Below, one piece after another: positions 6,779 to 16,695 of a stretch of DNA of 37,570 nucleotides (positions are counted from its first letter, which is position 1; the number at the start of each line of letters is the position of its first letter). The DNA is from a virus, in IMG/VR virus record IMGVR_UViG_3300032516_000077, positions 1 to 37,570 of that record. One strand, 5' to 3'. The position numbers and the translations under genes are program-made. A model generated the notes under the pieces. That model searched no databases and had not been told where the DNA came from. It worked only from the letters and a program-made list of their open reading frames with translations.

Positions 6779-9051
6779 CGCAGAGCCTCCTCCATAACGT
6801 CAATCCATCGCCGAGGATCGAGATTTGCGCGAGCCCATTCTTTGGCGTTGTATCCCATGTCGTAGCGCAGGTCTTCTTTCCTGTGGAACAGTTTCAGCGC
6901 GTATGCATACTGGTCGTAGTCGCAGGCGTAGAACCCCGTGTCCCCGTACTGGATGCGGTCCCTGGGACCGTCTCGGGGTTCGCCGATCACCGGCAACCCA
7001 GCCGCAAGGGCCTCGCCCATGCCGCGCGGGTACTGGTCCCGCCAGAGGTTCGACGTCCGATACAGGTACACGTGCCCGCTACCGAGAAATTCAGCGACAG
7101 GCTGTTGATCCCATTTCAAGAACACCATGCGCGCATCACCGGAAAAATGCTTCACGAGTTCGGGATGTGCCTCCATGAATCGGAACTCAATCGGAAAACG
7201 CAGGTCCCGGAGTAGCCTGTCGTAGAAATCAACGTCGCGTTCCTTCGCGAAACGCCGCTGCCAGACGTGGACTTTCTCTCCATTCCCAGCAGATTCTTCG
7301 GTCACGTATTTCCGGTAGTCGGGCTTGCAATGCTTCAGCACGACGAGCGGTTCGTCCCCGGCGCGGCGCCGCTGGGTCACCGCATACATACGTTCCAGAT
7401 CGATGGCACCGTGCAGGACCACGAGCCGCGTGTCCTGAAAACCGATTGCATCGCGCTTGAACTCGTCTTTCTTCTCCGTGTTCTGAAACACCACCGCGCG
7501 CAGTTTTCCACTCTCATGCAACCAGCCGCATTTCGGCAATGTGCCATTCGCGAAATTCACGCCGACCACGACGTCGGACGCGGACACGACCAGTGACTCG
7601 GCCTGCTTGCAGAAATCCCATATCTGGTCATTGCCGTAGAACAGGAGCGGGATACCGGGTTTCATCGCTGCGCCAGACTTGAACGACGGCATGAACGTCT
7701 CGCCAGCGAACCGCGCGTCAACACGGTCCCACGGGTGAAAATTCACGACCCATCCGGCGGACTGCAGCACTTGGGCGATTTTCAACGCCGACTGCTCGCC
7801 GCCGCCCGAGGATTGCATTGACGCCAATAGGTTGATTTCGCGCTCGGGCCGTACCACGTCGACACGCGCAGCGCGGGGCCTCTGCGGGGCCGGAGCGGTG
7901 GCGGCAGCTATCGTTGAGTACCGGCCCCCCTCGTAGTACCGCCCAATGGCCCGGATCACGTCGTCGGCGGTGATCATATCCATGCAGCGCTGCACCTGGC
8001 GACCGTCGACAGTGATCGGCTGGTGGCAGAGACGATTGTTCATCTCCGCATCTTTGGAGAGCGGCGACACGCGCGACTGCCAGCAGCCTCCGGAACCCGT
8101 GCACGTCAGCGCGCCGTTGGTATGAAGTATCTGCGAACCCTCGTATGCTGTGAATCCCACGGGCTCCCGACTCCCGTAGATGGCCACAATCGGACGCCTG
8201 CCGGCATGCGTGCCCAGCTTGTGCGGCATCGTGCCTGCCAGATGCATCGGGAACGAGACTCCAGTGACGACGCCCTCGGCATGGAAAAACAGCGGCACGA
8301 GGTCACGCAGTGAGTCCCGTGTTTTGTCCACCCACGATATCACGTTGCGCAATGGGTCGATGAGGTGGTCACTCCGACCGATCACCACGAATTTTATGCG
8401 GCCATCGTAGTGGTCAACGACGTCCTGGAACCGCCGCCAGTCCCAGATCTTGCACGTGCAGTCCCGTTTCCCTCCGGGAGCTACAACCCAATATCGGGAG
8501 ACCCCGTATCCGGTGAGGATTGGATTCTCGGCTCGCTCGGATTCTGACAGGTGCAGGTCGCCCCACTTCCGCAGGTTGTCGCGGGTCACGTTTTTCCAAC
8601 GCTCGCGCCAGACGCGGAAAACGTGGAACGGGTTCACTGGCTCGTGATCCTCGGACCCGGATGACGAACTCCACGACGAGTCGCCGTCCTTATTCTCATC
8701 CGCCGTCCGGCCACCGGCAAACGTCGCGCAGAATTCCCCGATCGACATACCCAGAGATTCGTGCGCGTCCGCAATCGATATCATATTGAGGAGGAACGCC
8801 ATTGTGAAATGCACGTTGCCCTCGTTGCATCCCTGGATCACGGGATACCCGACGCGGTAGAACTCGACGCCCGGCCCCCCGCGTTTCACGGTCGCGTCGA
8901 TGTGCGGATTATTGAGGAATAGCTCGGGGAATTTCGTCTCGACGTTCAGCGCTACCGTTGGGAACAGCGCGTGAAAATCACGAATGCCAGCCGACAGCAT
9001 GAGAACGTCACCAGGCGCGCGCCCGTGAGCGAAAACAATCTTCCGAGACAT
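6775..9051 (-). CDS. Two-domain glycosyltransferase: GT9 (heptosyltransferase-like) fused to GT4
   Basis: The 758-aa protein splits into two GT-B modules. Residues 1 to about 370 begin with a GT9-like FAHGRAPGDVLMLSAGIRDF and contain VVAPGGKRDCTCKIWDWRRF, VIGRSDHLIDPL and VTGVSFPMHLAGTMPHK...PIVAIYG, as in ADP-heptose transferases. From about residue 400, EINLLASMQSSGGGEQSALK opens a GT4-like module ending LYRTSNLWRDQYPRGMGEALAAGLPVIG, the donor-binding E-x7-E region. A short Ser/Asp-rich stretch (8640-8700) interrupts the first module, echoing the Ser-rich tracts on the virion proteins. Two fused transferases suggest consecutive additions to one glycan. The ATG at 9051 has only a weak purine-rich RBS. 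Confidence 0.75.
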   Translation of the reverse strand: MSRKIVFAHGRAPGDVLMLSAGIRDFHALFPTVALNVETKFPELFLNNPHIDATVKRGGPGVEFYRVGYPVIQGCNEGNVHFTMAFLLNMISIADAHESLGMSIGEFCATFAGGRTADENKDGDSSWSSSSGSEDHEPVNPFHVFRVWRERWKNVTRDNLRKWGDLHLSESERAENPILTGYGVSRYWVVAPGGKRDCTCKIWDWRRFQDVVDHYDGRIKFVVIGRSDHLIDPLRNVISWVDKTRDSLRDLVPLFFHAEGVVTGVSFPMHLAGTMPHKLGTHAGRRPIVAIYGSREPVGFTAYEGSQILHTNGALTCTGSGGCWQSRVSPLSKDAEMNNRLCHQPITVDGRQVQRCMDMITADDVIRAIGRYYEGGRYSTIAAATAPAPQRPRAARVDVVRPEREINLLASMQSSGGGEQSALKIAQVLQSAGWVVNFHPWDRVDARFAGETFMPSFKSGAAMKPGIPLLFYGNDQIWDFCKQAESLVVSASDVVVGVNFANGTLPKCGWLHESGKLRAVVFQNTEKKDEFKRDAIGFQDTRLVVLHGAIDLERMYAVTQRRRAGDEPLVVLKHCKPDYRKYVTEESAGNGEKVHVWQRRFAKERDVDFYDRLLRDLRFPIEFRFMEAHPELVKHFSGDARMVFLKWDQQPVAEFLGSGHVYLYRTSNLWRDQYPRGMGEALAAGLPVIGEPRDGPRDRIQYGDTGFYACDYDQYAYALKLFHRKEDLRYDMGYNAKEWARANLDPRRWIDVMEEALR

Positions 9052-9070
9052 GGGTGCCCCCGCTCGATGG

Positions 9071-9262
9071 TCAGATTTCGGAGAGTTGCTTCTCGTATGA
9101 CGACAGGACCCCGGAGAGACGCGTTGCCTCGGCTTTGGTTTCTGCTTCCCACTTCGTATTCTGCGTGTCCTGCGCAGCCCTGAGCGCGAACGCCGTGCCC
9201 ATGAGATTGTCCTTGATGTTGTCGATCATCGATTCGAGAATCTGCTGCTTGGTTTGCTGCAT
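9071..9262 (-). CDS. Small coiled-coil protein (63 aa)
   Basis: MQQTKQQILESMIDNIKDNL... is almost entirely predicted helix with heptad-like spacing and no Cys. The RBS is strong (GGAGG, five bases before the ATG). It stands between the tail-tip/fibre gene and the glycan operon, preceded by one of the two copies of a promoter-like motif. No family is recognised; a small tail-fibre chaperone or structural accessory would fit the position but is speculation. Confidence 0.6.
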   Translation of the reverse strand: MQQTKQQILESMIDNIKDNLMGTAFALRAAQDTQNTKWEAETKAEATRLSGVLSSYEKQLSEI

Positions 9263-9278
9263 GGTTGCCTCCGTGATT

Positions 9279-9294
9279 TTAATATACGCGATTC
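9279..9294 (-). promoter_or_regulatory. Promoter-like motif shared with 1149-1164
   Basis: Minus-strand GAATCGCGTATATTAA lies in the 45-bp gap downstream of the 2112-aa fibre gene and 17 bases upstream of the ATG at 9262. It matches the copy at 1149-1164 in 13 of 16 positions. A start of transcription for the glycan operon here would make sense; there is no direct proof. Confidence 0.4.
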
Positions 9295-9307
9295 GTCGGA
9301 ATTATTA

Positions 9308-12300
9308 TTAATCCAGCGAGTAAATCATCTGGACCTTAGCGTCGCTGGCTGCCTGATTACCGCGCATGCTGATTTCTAAATTATTGGCTCCCATTGCAGG
9401 CAGCGCTTGACGTGTGAGGTCACTCTTGAGCAAGATCCACTTCCCCGCTGCGTACCGACCCAGATATCCCGCTGAGCGATTAGACCCGTCCAACGAGTAG
9501 AAAATTGGGACGATCTTACAGGAGGCAGGATCTATCTCGGCGGGGAAATTGCCCATATAGACATTTGCGTTGATGTTGCCGAGATACACGAGTGCGGCTG
9601 CGGTCGCAGGGATTGTCACGATACAATGTTTGCCCACGATGACATAGGTACACGCCAGGCCATCCGAGGGCGTAGTCAGGTCCGAATCGTCACTGGCCAG
9701 ATAGCATTTCATGGTGAACGTATCTTCAACGTACTTCGTCAGCGTGGTATCACCGAGGTTGAGCCCCCCCGCAGGGGTGAGTACGCCTGCAACATCTACA
9801 GTCAGCCGAGTGGTCATCGTAGCGGTAGCGTTCGCATTACCGGTAGCGGAGGTTGACTGTAGGGTATAATCTCCAGTTGACGGATTGAACATCATGACGC
9901 CCGCATACGAGTCGCTGCTGCCCTTGCCAAATTTGTAGCCACCGTAGTAGTAGGCGTTGAACCCAACGTGAGGAGCGTCTGCAATCAGGTATATCGGCTT
10001 CGATGCACCGAATTTCCCGTATGTGTAGCCGGTGAGCAAGGCGGATTCCGAGTCGACACCAAACCCGGCCGGGGCGCACCCGCACGCGAGTTCCGCCGCT
10101 TGAAAAGCATCGTCGGTTTTTAGGACGTTTGCGCCACTTCGGTATAGGTTCGTGTCGAATGTCGAGCCGATCCATAGGACTTGGGACGCGTCGATTTTCA
10201 GGGCAACCACGTTGTTGGTGGTGAGATAGAGGGGGGTGGGGCTGACATTGGCGATTATTAATCCATTATCATTTTCAGAGTGTAATGCGCCCATTCCTTT
10301 TGCATTCAATCCGCCATACGTCATTTCCATCAACGGAGAAAACTGCTGTAGCGTTGTTTCATGTTCCGAATTGTATCTGCATCCAATAATCGACCGTGAA
10401 GATGCGCCGTTCGTCGCGTTCTCAATCCTCATTTGGGTTGGGGCATCTTGGTCCTTTTTCCCGTGCAGAAAGTAGCTGGCCGCGGTGCCGAAGCCAATTC
10501 CTGTTGCATTCTCGACAATCAACGAATCCACCAACGAATTCACCCCGAACTTTACAATTGTTCCCGTCGTGCCACCGTGGGCTGCGGGCTGAAATCCGGT
10601 ATGCCCCGAAGCGGAATACCCGAGATTCGACAGCACCGAGTGGTCGGTCGGAGAGTACGTCGACCCAACGGTCGTACTCGTCCGATAGTCAGCAGCTTCC
10701 ATGTATGTGACAGAGGACGCGTTCTGTCGGTATATCAGTTTGTAAAGCAATTTCACTTCTGCGCTTGTGAGTGATCCAAATGACGGAGGGGTTCGCAGAC
10801 GCGCCGCCGCAATCGTGTTGTCTTTCCCGTCACCCATGACCGCCATGAACGGGTATGTCACGTTGTTGGTGGCATACATCCACATGCAGAGGTGGTCGCC
10901 GGTTCCGCAATCCGCAAGCGCGGTGCCGTTGTTGTAGCGCATCGCGGTCCCGTTGAGCTTGTAGGGAGTCACGGAGTTGTCGTCCCACGCCCAAGCCGCC
11001 GATCCGTTATGGTACAGCACCCGGCATACCGTTGACAGCGCGAGAACATGCTCGATGTCCTCGTCGTAAAATTCGCATTGCGAAATCGAGAACGTGGTAT
11101 CTGTTGGGGTTATCGTTCCGCCCGTGTACCATCGTGCATTCACGGTCTCATGCAGATATTCGTGCATCCAGCAATCGCGCCCAGCCCAGTGGCGTTCATC
11201 GGATAGTATCCCGAGGTCGGTCGTCGTGTTCCAATAGACGGTTGCCACGAGACACTGGTCGAAGCCTGCGTTCGCGCCACCGTCTCCGATATTGAGCGCG
11301 TCCGTCGATCCATTGAGTTGAGGGACTCCGAGCGGTGCCGTGATCCAGAACCAATACAGCCCGGTCACGTCGGCGATCTGTTTCGTGAGATCAGCGGCGA
11401 GTGTGTATTTCACCCCGGCGATCCAGACTGTTTTCCCAGCGCATGTCAACGTCAGAGTCCGCGTCGTTCCGCCAGCCCCGGCTACGAATGCCAGCGAGGT
11501 ATCCGTGCGGTTTATGAACCCCGTGTAGTGCGACGTATCGGTGATCGGCGTCCCTGTGACATCAGCCCACGGGACTCCAGTCTGGCGCGAAAGGTGCCCG
11601 ACTTTCGACGACTTCACGTACCCCACATCGGCGTCCGCGAGGTTGTTCACCATTACCCCACCGGTTCCGATTGCGAGCATAGTCGTAAGTGTCGCGGTCG
11701 CTCCGGAGAGTTTCGCCATTGGTCCATCGACCTGGAAATAGAAGGCGTCTTCCTCTGCGTAGAACAGAGACGATTTGCCATTCGTTTTCACGATCCAATT
11801 TCCGACCGAGTTTCTGTAGATGTTCGTTGACAGACGAATGCCTGGCCAGTTGAACGACGAAATTCCAGCGTATGCACCAATGTCGATTCCAATGTCGTCC
11901 GCATGCCATGCCGACGCAGCCACACTGATTCCCACGTTGCCAGCCGCATTCACCGTGAGTGCCGCGGCCCCGTCGCTGGACCGATACAACACCGAGTGGT
12001 GGTGCAGCGAGTCGACAATGGACCCATTGATCAGCGATGCGTTCAGCGTGATCGTCGGATTTGCCGCAACACCAGCCGGATTCGTGACTACGATTCCCGT
12101 GTTCCCAGATACGAGGTTACGCGTAGCCCATGTATCGGCAGCGGTCCGGCACGCGATCCCGGTTCCTGATAGTGCGGAAATCGCAGTCAGGTCAAGATCG
12201 TGCGCCTGTGCGTCGAGCATCCATCGGGCCTGTGGGCCGTTAGCGACCGCGAGTCGCTGAATTGGATAGTTTGCGTTTATGATCACAAACTGCGCACTGA

Positions 12301-15300
12301 TTCCCTGTCCGGTTCCGTCTGGCAATTGTTTCAGAAACGCGCCGACTTCGATCTCGTTCCCCGGTATGATTTCGAGTCCCGCGTTCTCATTCGTCGGGTT
12401 CATGATTTTCGTGTGCCGGTGATCGTCGGTCACGAGGACGCCAGACGATGACGATACCGAATCAGAACTGCCAGACGAATCGCTCGACTCCGAACCTGAA
12501 CTGCTCGAACTCGATTTCGACAGACCCGAAAAACTCGACGAGCTGTCGGACGCGGACACGTCACTCGATGACGACGCGGAATCCGATGCCGACGAATCGC
12601 TGAGACTCACGCCGCCACTCGTCCAGTCAACGTCGTCGTAGAACACTAATGAGAGTTCAGAGACACCCGACTTCGAATTTCTCTTGACACGCTCCACGAA
12701 ACACGCGACGTCCGATCCGTCCGTGTGATGCGGCAGGTTCAGCGTGATGCGAGAGAATTTCGGAACCTTGCGCGCGACCTCGTCGAGAACCGGCAACGTC
12801 AGCCGCTGTTTGTCGGACCAGTTCAGAAGGTTGCGGATGTACCACGCCGCTCCGTCAACAGTGCGGTGCCATTCGAGTTCAACGAGTTCGGCAGGTGGTT
12901 TTTCCTGACGTCGGTATTTCACATAGAGCTGGTGCGCGCGTTCCCATATTGCTTGCTTGTATCCGCCATCGTAGCCCGTGACGTATGCGGGATCGTATGT
13001 GGCCGCGTCCGTGTGCGTGATCGAGAGCAAGCCGTCGAACGACACGGATGCATAGTTGCGCTTGTATCTCAGGTTGATGTCGTAGCAGAACACGTCAGAC
13101 GGACTCGGTGCCTGCACGTCGGGAATGTCAACACCTGCGGGAACGTCGGAGAGTGTGATTCTGCGTATCGACGGTTCCGAATCCCGCTCCGGGAAATACG
13201 TGATGCACTCGCTGCCGTTCGACTCCCGATACTGGATCAGGAAGAATTCACGACAGAGCGAGTTCAGGAGTTTCGATGTTCGTGACGCGTCGTATTCGAG
13301 CACTTGCCGGGCCGCAACCATGCCACGCGGTGTGTCGAGGGACGGGGCTTCGAATCCCCCGTGCGTGGTTTTGATATTGATTTTTGCGTGTGGTGCCTGC
13401 TCTATGCCGGGCGTTTCCGTGTCACCGGTCTCCGACCAGTTCTGTCGGCGCAGCAGGTCCTCAGCGATATCGATAGGGTCGTCGAGTAGGTCTGTCGCCG
13501 GGCGTCCCGCGCGCCATGCCGTGCCGCGGATTCGTCCGCGTATCCCCGTGTAGATGGCGTCTTGGATGGAGACGGATTTTCGGAAAAGAATTCCCGCTTC
13601 GTAGAGTTTGAAATTGTCGTCATGGGCGGGAGTGTTTAGTGCCCCCATCACGTCCTTGCCGGTCTTGGTGACTATAGTGACGTCGGCTATGGAATTGAAA
13701 TCATCGTCGGATTGAATGCCGGTGAGGAGAAATTTCGAGAATCCATAGCGCCGGATATCTTCGCGTCCCGTCTCCCAATAGAACGCCAGGTTTTTATCAA
13801 TGTCAGCGTCGTAGTAGAAGTCGGGAGCGTTTTTCATCCGAGAAGGATCAGTCAACCCAGGAATGCCGTATACGTTGAAACTTGGGTTTGAGTCGCCGTC
13901 TTCGAAACACTGAATAGCAGGCCCAAGAAACCTTCGATACCTGATAGTGAATATCGGGTAGATAGGGCCAGCGTTCCGAATATCCGGCGCCCACTCCGCA
14001 TCTACCATCATGTAGCAACTATCCCACTCAAACACGCCCGCCAGCCTTGGGAGAATCAAACGGATTGCCCTTGCATAGGTTCCGTCCTGTGATATCTCAG
14101 TGCTTGCATCCCAATGGTTTTTGTGTTGGAAATACGTTGCTTGGTTTTTGTCAATCACGTCGGCCAAGGCGCCGGAAACCGAAAGCGTCCCCCTGAGATA
14201 TGCCGGTGCGGAGGTGTTGTCTTTGCGGTAGTATCCACCGATCAACGCGTGGGTATTGGTGGCCGGTATAAATTTCTTCCAATATGTTTCCCCTGCGGCA
14301 TCGAAAAAAGCCAAGCTGGAATTCTTGACAGTTTCGAGCCCTGATACTGGCAGAATTGTGAATGAATTCATCTGGTCAGGGTTATCGTCAAACAGTTTCG
14401 CGTCGATAGTTATGGCGTTCTTGAGGGCCGCCGCTGCTTCAGTGTATGCATATTCTGGGAGTTTGAAGAACCCTACCGGCTTCTGCATGACGGATACGGA
14501 TGTGTTGAGAGTTGCGACGTTCACAGACTTGGGAGAATCGAACGAAAAAAGGCCCAACGCATCCGGGGCCGTGATCACCGTTCCATCCTCGTCGGTGAAG
14601 TTCTTGAGTTCGGAAATGTCGGCCTCATATTCTCTCTCGATATCAACTATCTGAACCCATGAATTGCTTCCATTCTCTCCGTCGACGTTGGTTTTTTCGT
14701 CGCCAGTCAGGTTCCCAATCGGCTCCTCTTTGAAATAGTCATTAACGATCACTGTAACTGGCTTCGCCGCGGTCGGCACGCTCAGATTGCACCACGCGAC
14801 TTCGATGCGACGATACTGCCCAGAACCGTCACCCGACACCACATACAGATACTTCCCATTGAGTTCCGACAACCACACGGTGCCGCTCGTGAACGGTGCT
14901 CCGTTCTTCGTCCACTGAATAGAGGTGTCGGAGCCCGCGAGCTGGATTTTGTACTCGCGTGTTGGCGTTACGCCTTTGCCGACAACAGGGAAAACACTGA
15001 GACCGTATGGGTAGGTCGGAGAGCCGATGATCGTGTACGCGAATCCAAACGGCAGTGAAACTGATTTGTAGTGCCCGTATGCGGGATTCTCCCAATTCGT
15101 TTTCTTGTTCGCAGTCCGCACCATTTTGGCTTTATCAATCTCGCCATACGTGACAGGGATCACGCCGCCGATGATTTCCGACGATGCGTTGGGTCGGTTC
15201 TCCGTAGAGATCACAGTTGCGAGAACGGCATCGCGTTTCAGACGACAGTCCTTCACGGGAATCTGCATCTCGCGTTCGTTCCACTTCACGTCTTCGCAGT

Positions 15301-15646
15301 ACCCGGTGAACTCGACGTACTCGCGCATGTTCGATGGGTCGATGCGGATTTTCTCGCAGCGTTTGCCGGTGAGCACAATGCCGAGAGTGTCGAGCCGTTG
15401 TGCAATCTGTGACGTGTTGTCAACGACAAGATCGAAGCCGCCGACCTCAGCAACACCACCGCCCAGGCGCGTGTCGAGCCCATCGTCTGTCGCCGCTGAG
15501 ACACCAGAAACGAGAATCGTTTTCCACGGCTCCGCCAGCCCCGCGAGTTCTGACTCCAGCCAGCGAATCTGGCCCGAGTAGAGACCGATCGCGTTCGAGT
15601 TCTCAGTCGTTTCAGTGTAGATTCGGTATCCATAAACTGCTTGCAT
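9308..15646 (-). CDS. Tail-tip / tail-fibre protein with Ser-rich hinge (2112 aa)
   Basis: The start is the ATG at 15646 (MQAVYGYRIYTETTENS...) with GGGGGCACA upstream. The frame stays open far upstream, but that stretch overlaps the preceding tail gene and codes nothing sensible. Residues 1 to about 1000 follow the distal tail gene and look like a baseplate-hub/tip module (beta-rich, no recognised enzyme motif). Residues about 1014-1068 are a Ser/Asp-rich linker (12443-12607). From about 1070 the protein is fibre-like: Gly/Ala/Thr-rich beta repeats such as NVGISVAASAWHADDIGIDI and GIGFGTAASYFLHG, typical of receptor-binding fibres. It probably forms the tip and host-recognition fibre in one chain, with the Ser-rich stretch as hinge. 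Confidence 0.75.
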   Translation of the reverse strand: MQAVYGYRIYTETTENSNAIGLYSGQIRWLESELAGLAEPWKTILVSGVSAATDDGLDTRLGGGVAEVGGFDLVVDNTSQIAQRLDTLGIVLTGKRCEKIRIDPSNMREYVEFTGYCEDVKWNEREMQIPVKDCRLKRDAVLATVISTENRPNASSEIIGGVIPVTYGEIDKAKMVRTANKKTNWENPAYGHYKSVSLPFGFAYTIIGSPTYPYGLSVFPVVGKGVTPTREYKIQLAGSDTSIQWTKNGAPFTSGTVWLSELNGKYLYVVSGDGSGQYRRIEVAWCNLSVPTAAKPVTVIVNDYFKEEPIGNLTGDEKTNVDGENGSNSWVQIVDIEREYEADISELKNFTDEDGTVITAPDALGLFSFDSPKSVNVATLNTSVSVMQKPVGFFKLPEYAYTEAAAALKNAITIDAKLFDDNPDQMNSFTILPVSGLETVKNSSLAFFDAAGETYWKKFIPATNTHALIGGYYRKDNTSAPAYLRGTLSVSGALADVIDKNQATYFQHKNHWDASTEISQDGTYARAIRLILPRLAGVFEWDSCYMMVDAEWAPDIRNAGPIYPIFTIRYRRFLGPAIQCFEDGDSNPSFNVYGIPGLTDPSRMKNAPDFYYDADIDKNLAFYWETGREDIRRYGFSKFLLTGIQSDDDFNSIADVTIVTKTGKDVMGALNTPAHDDNFKLYEAGILFRKSVSIQDAIYTGIRGRIRGTAWRAGRPATDLLDDPIDIAEDLLRRQNWSETGDTETPGIEQAPHAKINIKTTHGGFEAPSLDTPRGMVAARQVLEYDASRTSKLLNSLCREFFLIQYRESNGSECITYFPERDSEPSIRRITLSDVPAGVDIPDVQAPSPSDVFCYDINLRYKRNYASVSFDGLLSITHTDAATYDPAYVTGYDGGYKQAIWERAHQLYVKYRRQEKPPAELVELEWHRTVDGAAWYIRNLLNWSDKQRLTLPVLDEVARKVPKFSRITLNLPHHTDGSDVACFVERVKRNSKSGVSELSLVFYDDVDWTSGGVSLSDSSASDSASSSSDVSASDSSSSFSGLSKSSSSSSGSESSDSSGSSDSVSSSSGVLVTDDHRHTKIMNPTNENAGLEIIPGNEIEVGAFLKQLPDGTGQGISAQFVIINANYPIQRLAVANGPQARWMLDAQAHDLDLTAISALSGTGIACRTAADTWATRNLVSGNTGIVVTNPAGVAANPTITLNASLINGSIVDSLHHHSVLYRSSDGAAALTVNAAGNVGISVAASAWHADDIGIDIGAYAGISSFNWPGIRLSTNIYRNSVGNWIVKTNGKSSLFYAEEDAFYFQVDGPMAKLSGATATLTTMLAIGTGGVMVNNLADADVGYVKSSKVGHLSRQTGVPWADVTGTPITDTSHYTGFINRTDTSLAFVAGAGGTTRTLTLTCAGKTVWIAGVKYTLAADLTKQIADVTGLYWFWITAPLGVPQLNGSTDALNIGDGGANAGFDQCLVATVYWNTTTDLGILSDERHWAGRDCWMHEYLHETVNARWYTGGTITPTDTTFSISQCEFYDEDIEHVLALSTVCRVLYHNGSAAWAWDDNSVTPYKLNGTAMRYNNGTALADCGTGDHLCMWMYATNNVTYPFMAVMGDGKDNTIAAARLRTPPSFGSLTSAEVKLLYKLIYRQNASSVTYMEAADYRTSTTVGSTYSPTDHSVLSNLGYSASGHTGFQPAAHGGTTGTIVKFGVNSLVDSLIVENATGIGFGTAASYFLHGKKDQDAPTQMRIENATNGASSRSIIGCRYNSEHETTLQQFSPLMEMTYGGLNAKGMGALHSENDNGLIIANVSPTPLYLTTNNVVALKIDASQVLWIGSTFDTNLYRSGANVLKTDDAFQAAELACGCAPAGFGVDSESALLTGYTYGKFGASKPIYLIADAPHVGFNAYYYGGYKFGKGSSDSYAGVMMFNPSTGDYTLQSTSATGNANATATMTTRLTVDVAGVLTPAGGLNLGDTTLTKYVEDTFTMKCYLASDDSDLTTPSDGLACTYVIVGKHCIVTIPATAAALVYLGNINANVYMGNFPAEIDPASCKIVPIFYSLDGSNRSAGYLGRYAAGKWILLKSDLTRQALPAMGANNLEISMRGNQAASDAKVQMIYSLD

Positions 15647-15654
15647 TGTGCCCC

Positions 15655-16695
15655 CTAATATGGCGGGTCCCACCAGGAGATTGAGCCCCAGTGGGATACC
15701 GAGTCGGACGATGATGACCGCGATACCGAGGAATCCGAACTGCCAGAGACGGACCCCGACGACGAGGAATTCGAATACGACGACAGCGAATCCGACGACG
15801 AATCCGAGGACGACGAAACCTCGGTCGATGACTGCGAGGAATTCGAGTGTGACGAATCCGATACGGATGCAATCGCGCGCAACCGAACCACAAACTGCAC
15901 CGCGTAGCGATCCAGCGCGACGTGCGAGACTACGATCTCGGGAGACGCGAGTTCCACGTAGTATGTGCCCGACGCACCTGCATCCCGCCCGAACAGATAC
16001 TCCCCGTCCGCAACCTCTATGAGAAACGTGTTCGCGCGCGTGATCTGTGTGAGCTGGTGCACGAGCCGCGCCGCCATGGACTCGTTGCAGGTCGCGGTGA
16101 TCGTGGACGTGTAGGCGTCCCCGCCGTCCGTGAGATCCGCCGCTGCGCCCAGCCCGCCGTTGCCGACCACGGTGACGACTGCATACTCGGTGTCGACCTC
16201 GGGCCACTCCTCGGGGTGCCGGAACCCGGAGACGCCGTCGATCACCATGTTGCCGCCCTGGCTGCGTTTCTCCGGCAGAGAGCACGGGGGAGCGCTGGAC
16301 ATAGCGAACGTCAGCCTCGGCGAGAAGTGCCGCCACGGGGCCGCGCCTGCGTTGCCCAGGTCCTGGGAGGTGCACCTGGCCATGAACCGCCGATCCCCGC
16401 CGGCCAGATCCGGCCCGAACGGGTTGATATGGTCGTGGGCGAGGAGCTGGAACTCGGCACCGCGGGCATCGGTTTTGAGGAAATCCGTGAGCAGCCCCGC
16501 CTGGACCTCGGGCAACGAGAATGCGGCCTCGCAGAACCGAGTGTCGAATTCTCGGCCTTTGTCGAACCGCCCCGTTTTCCCGTCCGCGCGCCGCGTGAAC
16601 TCGATAGCCATGAGGATGCGCGATGAGTATCCGTAGATCGGCGCATTGATCTCGATAGCCGTCGCGCCACGGCTGAGAGTTATGGTTGATTTCAT
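15655..16695 (-). CDS. Distal/minor tail protein with Ser-rich C-terminal tail
   Basis: The 346-aa protein starts MKSTITLSRGATAIEIN, its ATG overlapping the tape-measure stop (ATGA). Position between tape measure and tail-tip gene is that of distal tail/minor tail proteins in lambda-like phages. No enzymatic motif is seen. About 275 residues of ordinary globular sequence are followed by a 70-residue C-terminal tail (15658-15867) made largely of Ser with Asp, Asn and Gly, ending in the aromatic cap SWWDPPY. That tail is unlikely to fold and may be a surface-exposed, modifiable extension. Confidence 0.7.
   Translation of the reverse strand: MKSTITLSRGATAIEINAPIYGYSSRILMAIEFTRRADGKTGRFDKGREFDTRFCEAAFSLPEVQAGLLTDFLKTDARGAEFQLLAHDHINPFGPDLAGGDRRFMARCTSQDLGNAGAAPWRHFSPRLTFAMSSAPPCSLPEKRSQGGNMVIDGVSGFRHPEEWPEVDTEYAVVTVVGNGGLGAAADLTDGGDAYTSTITATCNESMAARLVHQLTQITRANTFLIEVADGEYLFGRDAGASGTYYVELASPEIVVSHVALDRYAVQFVVRLRAIASVSDSSHSNSSQSSTEVSSSSDSSSDSLSSYSNSSSSGSVSGSSDSSVSRSSSSDSVSHWGSISWWDPPY

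Noticed and set aside
12443-12607. Ser-coding tract as a DNA tandem repeat or CRISPR-like repeat
   Set aside because: Codons are mixed and units are not periodic; the repetition is in the protein, not the DNA.
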